Shown here: positions 1 through 12,009 of the stretch, in pieces
Layout of the letters: each line of letters starts with the position of its first letter
Numbering within the stretch: the first letter of the stretch is position 1
NCBI RefSeq assembly: GCF_027580225.2
Contig: NC_073354.2
Location: 22,961,001 to 23,025,000 of the forward strand
Length of the DNA stretch: 64,000 bases
Origin: Misgurnus anguillicaudatus
Lineage: Eukaryota > Chordata > Actinopteri > Cypriniformes > Cobitidae
Direction of reading: 5' to 3'
The notes under the pieces: model-generated
Databases searched by the model: none
Seen by the model: the letters and a program-made list of their open reading frames with translations, nothing else
Told to the model about the DNA's origin: nothing
Made by a program: the position numbers and the translations under genes

Positions 1-192
1 TGGCTCAGATAAAAATAGCACCGACAATGAAGGCAGCTTGGGAAAGAGCAAAATTAGATAGATTTCATTTATGTGCACATTATGCATATAATATGACCAC
101 ATTTATTTATGGCTTGTTGTGTTTTATCTATATTCCTGTAGCTTTTTTCTTGAGTGTGTTTGTATTGATAAATGCGTATTATATATATATCA

Positions 193-624
193 TACAGTAC
201 TGTGCAAAAGTCTTAGATCACCATGCCAGCTTTAGATTTGTTGTTTTTGCAAATGTATAGTGATCATATATACGGTATAAAAATGTATGTGTCAAATTTT
301 TCCACTTGAGGAATAGCAGGAAACTGCAGGATCTCTTAACCTAAATGAAATTAAATCCTAATTTCTAATTTTAAATAAACTAGTATTTTTACTTCATTCT
401 GCTCAAAAACGCTCAAGATGTGTTTAGTGCAAACAGAGGTCACTAAACACTGACGATGCCTAGAGAAGACATTTAGTCCTGAACATTTATTTTTTGTACA
501 TATTTCCTGTTTTTTCTGTTTGTATCTTAATAAAATAGATAGAAAAATAAATATGGATGGACATTAAAACTTCTAAAACAACAAGTCTGGCGGTGGTGGC
601 CTAAGACTTTTGCACAGTACTGTA
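193..624. mobile_element. mariner-like MITE, copy 1
   Basis: Inverted termini of form CAGTACTGTGCAAAAGTCTT at 195 and its complement ending at about 622, flanked by TA. The interior of about 380 bp has no transposase. A second copy lies in inverted orientation at 52810-53686. Confidence 0.8.
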
Positions 625-720
625 TATAAAACAGCAATACCTAAATATAAGCTCTTTTTGGTATGTTCATTGAAATGTCAACGCTATCCGTCCAGCAATG
701 CTCACATGACATGCCACGCT

Positions 721-1259
721 AACACTTTACAATAAGGTTGTATGTTGTTAACATGAAGTAACAATAAACAATATAGGTTAGCATAATTTATTAATCTTTG
801 TTAATGCCAATACAGTTATTCATGTTAGTTTATAGTGCATTATGTTAACTTATACCACGGGTCTGTTGAATGCTGCATTCTGATTGGCTGAGAAATGGGT
901 GTTGATTATTTTTCTGTAAACCGCACACCTAATTTTTCAAATGTCTTAAAAATAGGCACCAGAGCAATGTTTGTGGTAACCGTGGTATAAGCGGAATAAT
1001 TGACTCCGGTCCTTTGAATTATTTGAAAATAATGCACACCTGCGCTTCGCGTCGTGCCGCATTACCACCTTGGTGTGCATTATTTTCTTATAATTCAATG
1101 GCCCGTCTTCAATTATTCCTTACAAATACAATGTATTAGTAAATGCTGAAATTAACATGAACTAAGATTAATAAATGCTGTAGAAGTATTGTTCACTGTT
1201 CATGTACGCTAGTGCATTAACTAATGTTAACAAATACAACCTTATTGTAATGTAAAGTA
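721..1259. mobile_element. TIR element split by a nested repeat
   Basis: The left end ACACTTTACAATAAGGTTG (722) pairs with CAACCTTATTGTAATGTAAAG at the right. About 290 bp of a different repeat (from about 850 to 1130, beginning TATACCACGGGTCTG) sits inside it. The inner repeat holds a hairpin built on ATAATGCACACC and GGTGTGCATTAT. The same inner family recurs at 28838 and 50337. Confidence 0.7.
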
Positions 1260-1427
1260 CAGACAGACAGTACACAATGTTCTACCGTAGTAGGGCAAAA
1301 ACAGTCATGTTGCTAATGCTATTAAAGGAATAGTTCAACCAAAAATACTCATTCACATAGAAGTCAAGACTTTCTCCACAGAACTAATGGTGAAATTTTA
1401 AATATTTAAACTATTTATCCTATATAC

Positions 1428-2386
1428 CCATTCTCACCAAGATGCGTACAAATGACGCGCAGTGTGATTATCGTGCAATAGATACACTGTAAAAAAAATC
1501 CGTAGAAATTGCATCTGGCTTGCCGGTAATTCACAGTAGATTTACAATTATGTTATTTACTGGCAAGAGTTTGTTCAAAGTTAAATGAACATTAAACATT
1601 TACAAGTCTTTGTCTTTACAGAGTAAAACTAAAAAAAAACAGCATCAAGCAAAACATTCTGGGAAACAAAATCTGAAGCAAAAACAGAAAAAGGTTGATG
1701 ATGATTTCTGATTCCCAGAATGATTTGCATGAGGCTGTTATTGTATAGTTTTATTCTGTAAAGATAAAGACTTGTTAATATTTAAAATTTATTTAACTTT
1801 GAATAAACTCTTGCCAGTAAATAACATAAATGTAAATCTACGGTAAATTACCGGCAACCCAGCTGCAATAACACTGAAATTTCTACGGAATTTTTTTACA
1901 GTGTACGCAATATTCCGATTTTGCGTGCATATGATACGCCAGTCCTTCCCATTCACTTATATGGCAAATCGTTTCGTGTCATTTTATTTATTGTTTTCTC
2001 ATTTGTTTTCTGTTTTTTAAACCATGTTTAAAAACCTGTGGGTTTAGGGTTAGATTTCACATTTGTTTTAGCAGGTTATTTAATAAACAGCTTTCTCCAT
2101 GTTTTTGTCTATATTTAAGCCATGGTCGCTTGGAGTTGGGGTTAGAGATGGGGTTTGGGTTAAGATGTCATTTTTATATAACAAAAAGTTGTTCTAACCC
2201 TAAACCCAAGCGACAATGGTAAAAAAACAAATGAGAAAACAATAAATAAAACGACACGAAACGATTCGCCATATAAGTGAATAGGAAGGACTGGCGTATC
2301 ATATGCACGCAAAATCGGAATTTGGCGTATCTATTGCACGATAATCACACTGCGTGTCATTTGTACGCTTTTTGGTGAGAATGGGT
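1428..2386. mobile_element. long inverted-repeat (foldback) element with nested MITE
   Basis: The termini CCCATTCTCACCAAGATGCG (1428) and TTTTTGGTGAGAATGGG (ending 2386) are complementary, and pairing continues inward for well over 150 bp on each side. The left arm is interrupted at a TA by a TIR element beginning CACTGTAAAAA (1485-1903). Subtracting that element rejoins the arm. No coding capacity. Confidence 0.8.
1485..1903. mobile_element. TA-flanked MITE with CACTGTAAAAA ends
   Basis: Ends CACTGTAAAAAAAATCCGTA and TACGGAATTTTTTTACAGTG are complementary and flanked by TA. Subterminal TTACCGGCA motifs are also inverted. A related shorter copy lies at 62269-62451. Confidence 0.75.
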
Positions 2387-2509
2387 TCATCCCATACACT
2401 CCTTAAGCTCCAAAAGGAACAAACATTCTCAAAAAATTATGCATTATATTCAAAATAGCTTAGTTAAATAGAAGAAAGTTTATGGATGAAATGAAATCCA
2501 TACAGGAGG

Positions 2510-2975
2510 TTAAAGGTGACATAGAATGATTGAACGGGTATTTATCCTTGTTCTGTGATGTGACATGTAGACAAACATTTTTTTGTTTGGGTCTGTAATG
2601 CCTTAGAAGCTTCCTAAAAACCTCTCTCAGATAGTTCTATTAGGGTGGGAGATTTTAAACAAGTGGTTTTGCACCTATTTGGCTCCCCCTACTGGCTTAA
2701 CTTGCAATCTCATTACTGATTGGCTGACTTTGCTGCCACTCAAAAAATGTAGCCAATTATTTTAAAGTGGAGGGGCAGGGAAATGCCTGTGATGTCATAA
2801 GCATCAGTTTTTCAGTTTGGGCCGCTTTCTGGCTGACATTTCTAAAAGAGGAATTTCTATGAGACTGAGATGTTTAACATGTCTAGAACTTTTTGTATGT
2901 TTGTGAATGCGGGTAGACTACCATTATTCAACAAAGACAAGGTAAAAATGGTTTATCATTCTCTGTCCCCTTTAA
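2510..2975. mobile_element. TTAA-flanked MITE
   Basis: Left TTAAAGGTGACATAGAATGA and right TCATTCTCTGTCCCCTTTAA are imperfect inverted termini around about 430 bp without a coding signal. The TTAA at each border suggests a piggyBac-type target, an inference from the border only. The region 2976-3581 after it shows nothing recognisable. Confidence 0.65.
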
Positions 2976-3581
2976 GTAAATTAGAAATTTTCGTTTTTGT
3001 TTTTGAACTATTAGGCAAAGTTTGTCAGTGCTTATGTAAATCAAAGCAAGTGAGAAAGTTGTTCCTTTCTAACCAACCTGCTGTATCAAATTTACACAAC
3101 TCTGTCAAACTCCCAACCAATTCCCCTCTGTTTCCCTCCAGCAGATGTTTTCTCAAGCAGTACTGAGAATTTGGGCTCATTGCCTCTAGTGTGGCACTAA
3201 ACAAACTATGGAACTTTTTATTAATATATTCATGATTGATTACGTAAGTTGAGGAAAGACAGGTTTAATTCTGCAATCTACTGTGCGCTCGGTCCCAAGA
3301 AGTCTTCTAGATAAGTACAGTAAGTAGCTCTGGTGGTATTAATGCTGCTGGGTTTTGCTGAATCATGTGATTCTATAGGAATGTTGTCAGGCTGACAGAC
3401 AGACGTTCATTGGCTCTGATGAGAAAAGGTCCGTGAAGACATTCAATGCTCACACCATCCACACCACAATGTATCAACAGCTTTATGCAATAGATGAATG
3501 CTAATATGGGATTTTTCTCGGCTGAATTAATAAAAAGTTTGATATAAGGCTACATGGCAAATAGTTGGTGATGCCGATGAC

Positions 3582-4203
3582 TTAAAGGGACATTCCACTT
3601 TTTTTGGAAATAAGCTAATTTTCCAGCTCCCCTAGAGTTAAACATTTCATTCTTACCGTTTTGGAATCCATTCAGCTGATATCCAGGTCTGGCGCTACCA
3701 CTTTTAGCATAGCTTAGCGCAATCTATTGAATCTGATTAGACCATTAGCATTGCACTAAAAAAAAACAAAGAATTAAAATATTTTTCCTATTTAAAACTT
3801 GACTCTTCTGCAGTTACATCGTGTACTAAGACCGACAGGAAATTAAAAGTTGTGATTTTCTAGGCAGATATGGTTAGGAACTATACTCTCAAACTGGTGT
3901 AATAATCAAAGATTTTTGCTGATGTAACATGGCTGCAGCAGGCGTAGTGATATTACGCACTGCCTGAAAATAGTCCCCTGCCATTGAAAGTAACCAAGGG
4001 GACTATTTTCGGGCAGTGCGTAATATCACTACGCCTACTGCAGCCATGTTACATCAGCAAAGTCACTGATTATTGGTCATTACTGATGCTAATGGTCTAA
4101 TCAGATTAAATAGATTGTGCTAAGCTATGCTAAAAGTGTTAACCCTGAATGGATTTAAAAACGGTAAGAATCAAATGTTTAACTCTAGGCGAGTTGGAAA
4201 AAG
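3582..4203. mobile_element. foldback element, family F, copy 1
   Basis: Starts TTAAAGGGACATTCCACTTT. The two halves are complementary around a centre near 3980, where GGGACTATTTTCGGGCAGTG matches the inverted complement upstream. Other copies are at 18396-19180 and 41767-42454. The right tip is degraded here. Confidence 0.8.
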
Positions 4204-5771
4204 AGGATGACATGAGGATGACTCTTTTGTGTGATATTTTTATTTGACACTAAATTCTCATAAACAAATTTTGAGATTAGGAGCATCAAATGCAAAGAAT
4301 ACACTACAAAAAAAATTATAAATACATAAAAAACCTTTACTTTACAAAAATGTAAAAACTTTAGTGTGGTTAAAACTAATTCATATATTCATGTGTATTT
4401 TCTTTTCCTATTGGCAATTTCATTTTACTTTATGCATAACCTTACTTACTTATTTTTTTTCTTACACCTGCTGTCTGCAAACTATAGAAACCGTATCGTT
4501 TTGAAAACACTTTTATTAACAGTGCCTCTCTACTTAAAATCTTTTTTACTTTGTGATCCAAGCCTACTTGTGCGTTTCTTTAAAAGCAGACGCGTGGTCC
4601 AATGTAAGCATTCAGAAAGACTAGCCTTGAGTCAATAACGCTTGGTGCACAGAGGTGAGATGTTTTATAGATGTGGGTCATGGAGAGACATTGAGATTTC
4701 TTAGTTCTCTGCACAAACCAGCACTCTATAAATTTAAACAGCTCGTTGTATATGAAGGCTACACGCTTTCAGATAATGTTGCCATTTCCATGGGAAGCCC
4801 TGATCTACATTAGGTTCTGCTGTGACCTAGTTGAGCAGAAAGAGGGAGAAAGAAGCCAAAGAATGAAAGTGTGAGCGAATGAGAGATTTGTATGAGGAGG
4901 GGATAAAACATTCGGGGTTAGATCCCAGGATGCAGGATCAGCAGGCATGCGGTGTAAACAAACCCATCCTAGCCTCTCACCCCAAGTAAACATCTGCAAC
5001 CCAGCAGTGTCTGGGCCTAAATTAGGAGCATGCTCAGTTTAAATGGCAAAACATACAGTAGCTTAATAATCTAATTTAGTCTGAACGAATACCACTTGTA
5101 CTGCATACTAATTCAGCTATCCGTGAATGAATCACTATTTATTTAGCCTCATGTCTCTCCAGAAACAACAATGAGTAAAAGGGAGTAAATGGCTGAGTTT
5201 TCATTTTCGGGTGAACTAACGCCCTTTAACAGTACTTGCATATAAGCAAAACAAATAGAGGATATATGTTACAGTGCTGCTCCCCTTATAAATCCAAGCC
5301 AGCCATATCTTCCCCAACCATACCCACGAGTCCATCAATCACCGAATTCAATCCAGCAAGTGCATCTGATCACCTTATCAGAAAATCGTAAGACTCCCTG
5401 CATCAGTACACAACACACGAGCCCTGATACATAACCTCGCATCCCTACAGACTGCATAGACGCTCTAAATCAGTAGTGACCTGATTTGCCCATATATGCA
5501 CAGTGAAAAGCTATTGAGCCTGTGTGTTGAAAGCACAAACCGTACACACGGCTATTCGATAATGGTGATGATTCACTCCAATCTCTGAGAGCATCTCACA
5601 CTATGGGCTGGAGCCACATATGGAGGCCTATTTCCTGTTGCATTTGCAGATTCGTGGAAGGGAGGGGTGAATAAATGGTGGGTCCTTATCATCTTGCTTT
5701 TGAATTTGAAAAGGATTCCTTTTGCATATGTTTATTCAGCAGGGCATTTTCCTTAATGCGAGTTGAGCTCT
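4204..5771. other. non-coding interval, no recognised feature
   Basis: AT-rich sequence with short ORFs only, none resembling a known protein. No tRNA, exon or clear repeat was recognised. Confidence 0.5.
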
Positions 5772-5773
5772 TA

Positions 5774-7548
5774 AAGGGATAGTTCGCCTAAAAATGCTTT
5801 ACTCACCCTTACGTTGTTCTAAACCTGTATGAGTTTCTTTACTCTGCTGAATACAAACAAAGACATTTTGATGATAAATGATGGTAAGCACACAGTTGAC
5901 GGTAGCCAATGACTTCCATAGTATTTGTTTATACATCTATGAAAGTCAAAGGGCTCTATCATACACCCGGCGCAAATGTAGCGCAATACGCGACGCAAGT
6001 GTCATTTGCTAGTTTCAACCCGGCGCAATGATCATTTTCACATTTAGCACTACGTTGTTTAAATAGCAAATGCATTTGCGCCCAATCTTGCGCTCATGGA
6101 CATTCTGGTCTGAAAACGAGGTGTGTTCAGGCACATTGTTGGCGCGTTGCTATTTTGAGGCAACTAAAATAGACTACGCCATTGACCAACTAAAACCTGG
6201 TCTAAAGTCTAAAGTCAATGGCGCAATACTGATTTTGTTATTTAATGAGCAAGTTAGTAATACGCGCCTATAAACGTGACGACCACGCGGGTTTGCTTAT
6301 CACATACATAGATGCGCAGCAGCACAAAAACGCTTTAAAATCTGAAAAATTAGAATTAAAATGAAAAAGATTATTATTGAGTCTCTTGGACATAAATGAG
6401 GACCGCTTATGAGACATTAGAAGGCGTAAAGAGCAGCTTCATCTGTAGCCTGGTAAGTAAATAAATGCTTTGCTTTAAACAAATGCATCTGTATTTGTTT
6501 TTAAAATGCTACCCTACGGATTTATTGTATATGATGACTCTGTACCTGTGGATATGGTGAGATGAGAAACATTTTTAAGTAATGCTTTTTAAAAAAAAAA
6601 ACATGGCGCTGTCTGAGTGCTGAAACGATTCTCCGCAGGTTTGTAAATTCTTTATCTCTTGTTTGTATTTTTAGAGTACAAACCTTTTTTGCAAATTATT
6701 TTATGAGATTACAATGATTATGTAGGATATCAATACATTTACGGCAATTAAAAGCCTGCTTTTTTACTCCTATGACTCAAGAAAACAGCTTTTAAAGGTT
6801 TTAATCCAAAAAATAATAATTTCGATACAAATATATAAACAACAAAATTTTTTAACATTATTCCTAAACTGATGGTCTTCTTCCTCCGCTTAGTTTTTTA
6901 GTCTCCAAATTCTGCTTTCTAAATAGGGAATCGGCATGGCGACAGATGCAACTTGCTTTTAAAGGGGATGAGAGCTTAGACTCTCATCGGCTTATTGCAC
7001 GTTATGCCGAAAACACCCATTATTCATTACGAAAATAGGAACAACCCTTTAAGGCCGTGCGCTTGGCGCATAAACCATTTTTCCTGTCCTTAAATTAGCA
7101 AAAGTGGGTTCGGACACGCCGTTTAGACCATGCGCTTTAGACAATTCGCTTAGATCGTTAAAATAGGGCCCAAAGGGTACTATCAAATGTGAGGTTACAT
7201 CATTTATCAAACTATAGACGGTTTCAGCAGTAACAACATAAACAAGCGGCTGTCGCGGTCCGCAGTAACTTCCGGTAAACTCCGCTAATAATAAATAACA
7301 ACAAAGTACTTTAAGCGTAGTTTATTTATATAACAAGCAAAAAAACAACACATAGATTACCTAGGAAACCAAAACATTTGTTATTTTTGACGAGGCATTT
7401 GTTCAAGAGATCAGTTTAGCAACTAGTTAGACCATTAAAAAAACGAAACCGGAAGTAAGGTTCGGATCCAGACGTGTATCATGTGCGTCCGATGAAACCG
7501 TCTATATATAGTAAAGAAACTCATCCAGGTTTAAAACAACATGAGGTT
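5774..7548. mobile_element. nested transposon cluster
   Basis: The outer element starts AAAGGGATAGTTCGCC and carries GTTCTAAACCTGTATGAGTT (5817), whose complement recurs at about 7515-7540, so it is a foldback. Two others sit inside it. One, of about 1.2 kb (5951-7172), has ends GGGCTCTATC and AAAATAGGGCCC flanked by CAAAGG. The other, of about 300 bp (7210-7507), has ends TATAGACGGTTTC and GAAACCGTCTATA. None encodes a transposase. Confidence 0.7.
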
Positions 7549-7914
7549 CTTATTGTTGCTTTGGTGTCGGATAAGGATACAGCCCTTGAATTTCCAGATG
7601 ACAGAAGGATATAGTTTTTTTATGGAAGTACTGTCTTAATTGCTTTTTAATGTTTATATAATCAGTCACGCTTCATATTGTGTACAAGGCGGTATGCGAT
7701 TTGTATAGCCTCCGGAGAAGGGGGTTATATTAGGAAAAAAGAAAGCTCCTCCTGGTAAAAATAAAACAAGAAACGTATAATCTGAAATTCTGATATGATA
7801 ATACAAATATTGTTTTAAGTTAAAAAAAAACATTGCAGCACCAGCCCCAAGATTATTGATTTGAATCCTATAAAACGCGTCCACATATACAATCAGAAAT
7901 AAAGGTAGAAAAAG

Positions 7915-8040
7915 TACAGCTTTGTACCTAAAAAGTGCACATTAGTACCCCAGAGGTACACATTGGCACCTGAAAGGTACAGTACATATGTGGACCAAAA
8001 TGGTATATATTAGGAACCCTTTCAAGGGGTACCGTCCCAG
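7915..8040. repeat. GTACC-rich interspersed repeat, copy 1
   Basis: Closely spaced GTACC/GGTAC motifs ending in GGTACCGTCCCAG. Similar stretches occur at 21955-22125, 36710-36925 and split around 41693-42525, so this is an interspersed family. 8041-8524 holds nothing recognisable. Confidence 0.6.
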
Positions 8041-8524
8041 ACTATGTGTTTACTATGTTGTCAAGGTTTTTGTGACATGCACATGACAATGCTGTTTTCT
8101 ATTCATAATTGTTCATTTGTAATGGGGTCAGAAATTTTAGATTTGAACAGTATTGCTAACCTGATGAGAGATTTTTTTTGCTCTCCGTTGTAGCTCAGAC
8201 GACTTAATTCAGTTATGTATTAACTGCAGATGTTTTTTTAATATTCAGTAATAAAAATAGACCAAAATTGTTGACATACAGTAAAAAGTTATGTGGAGAT
8301 CTTGGCTGAGATAATTTGGCTTTGGAAGAATGTGATGAGATATATACATTGAAATCTCTTACTTTTGGCTATTAATTTCATGTATGTTGGCAAGTTTGAG
8401 CACAGTATGAGACATTGCAGAGATCTCAAAAGTAAATGAAACCAAAAACCATGTTATCACTGTTGATTTTGCTTGCATGATGGAATATCGTACATCTCGC
8501 AAATTATTTAGGCAAAAAACGTCA

Positions 8525-8967
8525 TTTAAATGGGACATATAATGAAAATCTGACTTTTTCCATGTTTAAGTGCTATGATTGGGTCCCCAGTGCTTCTATC
8601 AATCTAGAAAATGTGAAAAAGATCAACCCAGTAACTTAGTTTTGGCATAACATTCTCTGCAAGAATGTGAAAAAATAGGTAATTGAAATTTGGCTCCCCC
8701 TGTGATGTCAGAAGGGGATAATTCCGCCTTTTAATCTGCACTATCCAACCACAACACTACCATTAAGTGCAGAGATCAACTCATTTGCATTTAAAAGGAT
8801 ACACCCAAAAACTACACATTTTTGCTCACACCTACAAAGTGGCAATTTTAACATGCTATAATAAATTATCTATATGGTATTTTGAGCTAAAACTTCACAT
8901 TGGTACTCTGGAGACACCAAATATTTATTTGAAATCTTAAAAAAGTCTTGTGAAATGTCCCCTTTAA
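8525..8967. mobile_element. TTAA MITE, family B, copy 1
   Basis: Ends resemble GGGACATATAATGAAAATC and GAAATGTCCCCTTTAA. Shared interior landmarks such as GGCTCCCCCTGTGATGTCAG and CACCTACAAAGTGGCAATTT recur at 28467-28838 and 50500-50886. Confidence 0.75.
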
Positions 8968-10865
8968 CAAACCAAATGCACGTTTTTTGGTTAGAAGTGA
9001 GTTACTCATAGCCGGACTTTATCGGGGTCAATAGACGTCTATAGATGGCTACTGCTTGATGGGTAGAGATGCATGAAAGATTACAGGAATGTTTTTCCAA
9101 GGAGACAAATGTGTGAAGCATGAAACTTCTCATCAGCATCTGCGACAAACATTCAAGACATTAAAGACGTCTCGTTCGTGATTTTTCTTTCCTATGGGAG
9201 TCTATGCCAGAGCTGGTCCGGTCTCTAGTCTGACTAAATCATACACGCACTGGTGGCATCTGTGTTCCATCTGCTGTTCTCACCTTCGGTTGTCATTGCA
9301 GACCAGCACTGTGAAAAGTTACATAACAACATCATATAACGCGGTTGGCATAGACAGCAGAGCATCACATCATGCCCATACCAATTAGCCATTGAGATAT
9401 TTATATACAGTATAAGGCACAACGCACACATACGCCGAGATGTTAAGGGATGACCAGTCAGTAAATTAAAGAGTTGGCTGTATGGATTGCATTCCAGACA
9501 AACTGTTTGGGAGTGTCGGACACAAAGCTAAGAGAATGAGTCATGAAGTGGGAGAGCTGTTATTTTTAACACGCACGCACACGCTTGCACACACACACAC
9601 ACTGCTATGCAATTGGCTCACTGGGGACAGTCCTGTGATGGAAGACGTGAGGTAACACCTCCATTAGAGTCCGGTGCGGGCCCTCCGGCACAATGACTCA
9701 GCTAAAACACACTGCTAATTATTCATTAGGGCCAAATGTGCCTACAGTACACAGCCTGCGCAGGGCTCCGAGCGCACGGCACAACATCCTATTCCCTTAT
9801 CCCACATACACACTGCGGTAGATATGGGTTTTTAACAAGATGAGTAATTTTTGTCATCCTTTGGCGAAGGAGAGCGACATGAAATGGCTCATTATTGCAA
9901 TTATTGTGATTATTCATTTTAGAGAAGAGAAAGAAAGAAAGAGAGAAATAGAAAGAGAGAGATAGAGAGGCTTGGCTGGTGGTAATTAAAGCACGTCCTT
10001 CTCGATAGGACGCAGCGGAGGTCTGGCTGATTGCTCCATGGTTTCTCCGTCTCCGAATGTGTTGTGAATGAGACAGACAGGAGAACGGGCGCTGCATGCT
10101 GATTAAAATCATATTTCCCCTCCATCTCAGTTCAATCCGCACTGATTTGATTCACTGATTAGAATTTGCTGGCGACAAAGCTGAAGATAGAGCCCTATGC
10201 AATGTACGTCTAACTAATCACATTGCACCGACACACAGACCTCGAAAGATGGGAGCGAATATGCATTTGGGCTGCATTTGTGCACTAAAACAATAGTAAA
10301 GCTGGAAAGACCGATCGGGTTTGGACGTCCAGTAGGTCGGTTGGTTGTGAAAAGTATTGTGGACTGTTGCTGTATTGACAGTTTTTGGAAGCATTCCTTT
10401 TTTAGCAGATATGATTAGCCAGGCTTTCTGTGCACGGGTCCCTGTGTGGAGCACACCTGTCTGTGTGTAAATCCGGCCGAGTTCCACGCTATCCCCAACA
10501 CATGCGGGTACACACTCGCTCACCAGCTGCAGAGGTAAGGCGTGGTGTGCCCAGCGGGCTGCTGTATTGTAGAGGAGGAGATGTAATTAGCAGGTATGGT
10601 GTGAAAGCGGTCAGATCAGGCTGCAAGGTGCCCCGCATTGTGAACAAGCTAAGCGCTGCAAAAGTTCATCATGACATTTTCACCTCCATTAGGTGTCATG
10701 GGATGGCATTTATGCTGTATTTAATGGAGATTTGTGTGCAATTATTTAGAAAAATGCTTGGGCTAGTACTTATTTGGGTTTCCTTTTATTATCATTATTA
10801 TTTAGTTTAGCTTGGTTTTGTTTTGAATAGCATTTTATTTTTTAGTTAAATAAAACAGATGCCAG
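8968..10865. other. non-coding, mostly single-copy-looking interval
   Basis: No exon recognised. Contains a short CA run near 9590 and GA tracts near 9925-9968. The stretch 9640-9800 has balanced composition with AP-1-like TGACTCA and homeodomain-like TAATTATTCATTA motifs, which would suit a conserved non-coding element. Conservation is not visible from one sequence. Confidence 0.4.
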
Positions 10866-11111
10866 GGGTCTCATTTATAACACTGTGCGTAAGTCTTACT
10901 AAAAGTCTATGTACGCACAAAAGCCAAAAAATATTAAGACTTTCAAAACAAAGCAATGTTCCCTTTATAAATCAAAGATCACCTGCAAGTATGCGTACAT
11001 GAATCATATTCAGAAACCACATTGCAAGCCCATTTTCCCGTCAAGTTTGTTTTTTTATAGATCACAACCTTTTCATGGAAACTGGCATATGCACGCTTTA
11101 TAAATGAGACA
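10866..11111. mobile_element. MITE with TCTCATTTATAA ends
   Basis: Left GGTCTCATTTATAACACTG and right CGCTTTATAAATGAGACACC are inverted. About 245 bp, no coding potential. Confidence 0.7.
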
Positions 11112-11199
11112 CCAGGAAATCAGGGTGAAATTAGGATAAAGTGTGTTTACCCCTAATTCTTTTTTTTATTAAAATTAAAATTAAAATGTACCAATTTAT

Positions 11200-12009
11200 A
11201 GGGCTGACACAATGATTAAATAATCGCCTCATTGCGATTGTTTGACCTCATCGCGATGATTTCAGATCACTGCAATGATTGCACATCTCTCCAAAAAACA
11301 CAAGGGGGAGCTGCAGCGCCTGTATAAATGAGACATTATCAAATTATTTTAAAATATGTGTAATGTGTATTAATATTTACTGTCAGGTAAATGTTGCAAA
11401 ATATTTAATTTAAATAATCACAACAAGGTGTGAAAATTATTTCATAAACAAACATAAAAGTATGAGAATTAAATGTTAAAGCAATAAAACAGACGATTAA
11501 TCGTCATAATCGTCAATGCACTAAAACAGGCAATTGATCGTCATAATCGCCACAATTTATTAGACAATTAACTATCAATTAAAATTAAAATGTAACAATT
11601 TATAGGGCTGTCACAATGATTACATAATCGCCTTATTGCAATTGTTTGACCTCATCGCGATGATTTCAGATCACTGCAATGATTGCACATCTCTCCAAAA
11701 AACACAAGGGGGAGCTGCAGCGCCTGTATAAATGAGACATTATCAGATTATTTTAAAATATGTGTTATGTGAATTAATATTTACTTCCAGGTAAACGTTG
11801 CTAAAGATTTAATGTAAATAATCACAACAAGGTGTGAAAATTATTTCATAAACAAACAAAAAAGTATGAGAATTAAATGTTAAAGCAATAAAACAGACAA
11901 TTAATCGTCATAATCGTCAATGCACTAAAACAGGCAATTGATCGTCATAATCGCCACAATTTATTAGACAATTAACCGTCAGCCAAATTTCATATCCGTA
12001 ACAGCCCTA
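11200..12009. mobile_element. hAT-like element duplicated in tandem
   Basis: Two direct copies offset by 404 bp (TAGGGCTG at about 11200 and 11604) are almost identical through GACCTCATCGCGATGATTTC and CACAAGGGGGAGCTGCAG. The second copy closes with AACAGCCCTA at about 12008, an inverted terminus to TAGGGCTGT. The first copy lacks this end, so a head-to-tail duplication is likely. Confidence 0.75.

Noticed and set aside
6070..6273. ORF inside the 1.2-kb nested element as a transposase remnant
   Set aside because: 67 codons without a recognisable transposase motif, so the element is treated as non-autonomous.
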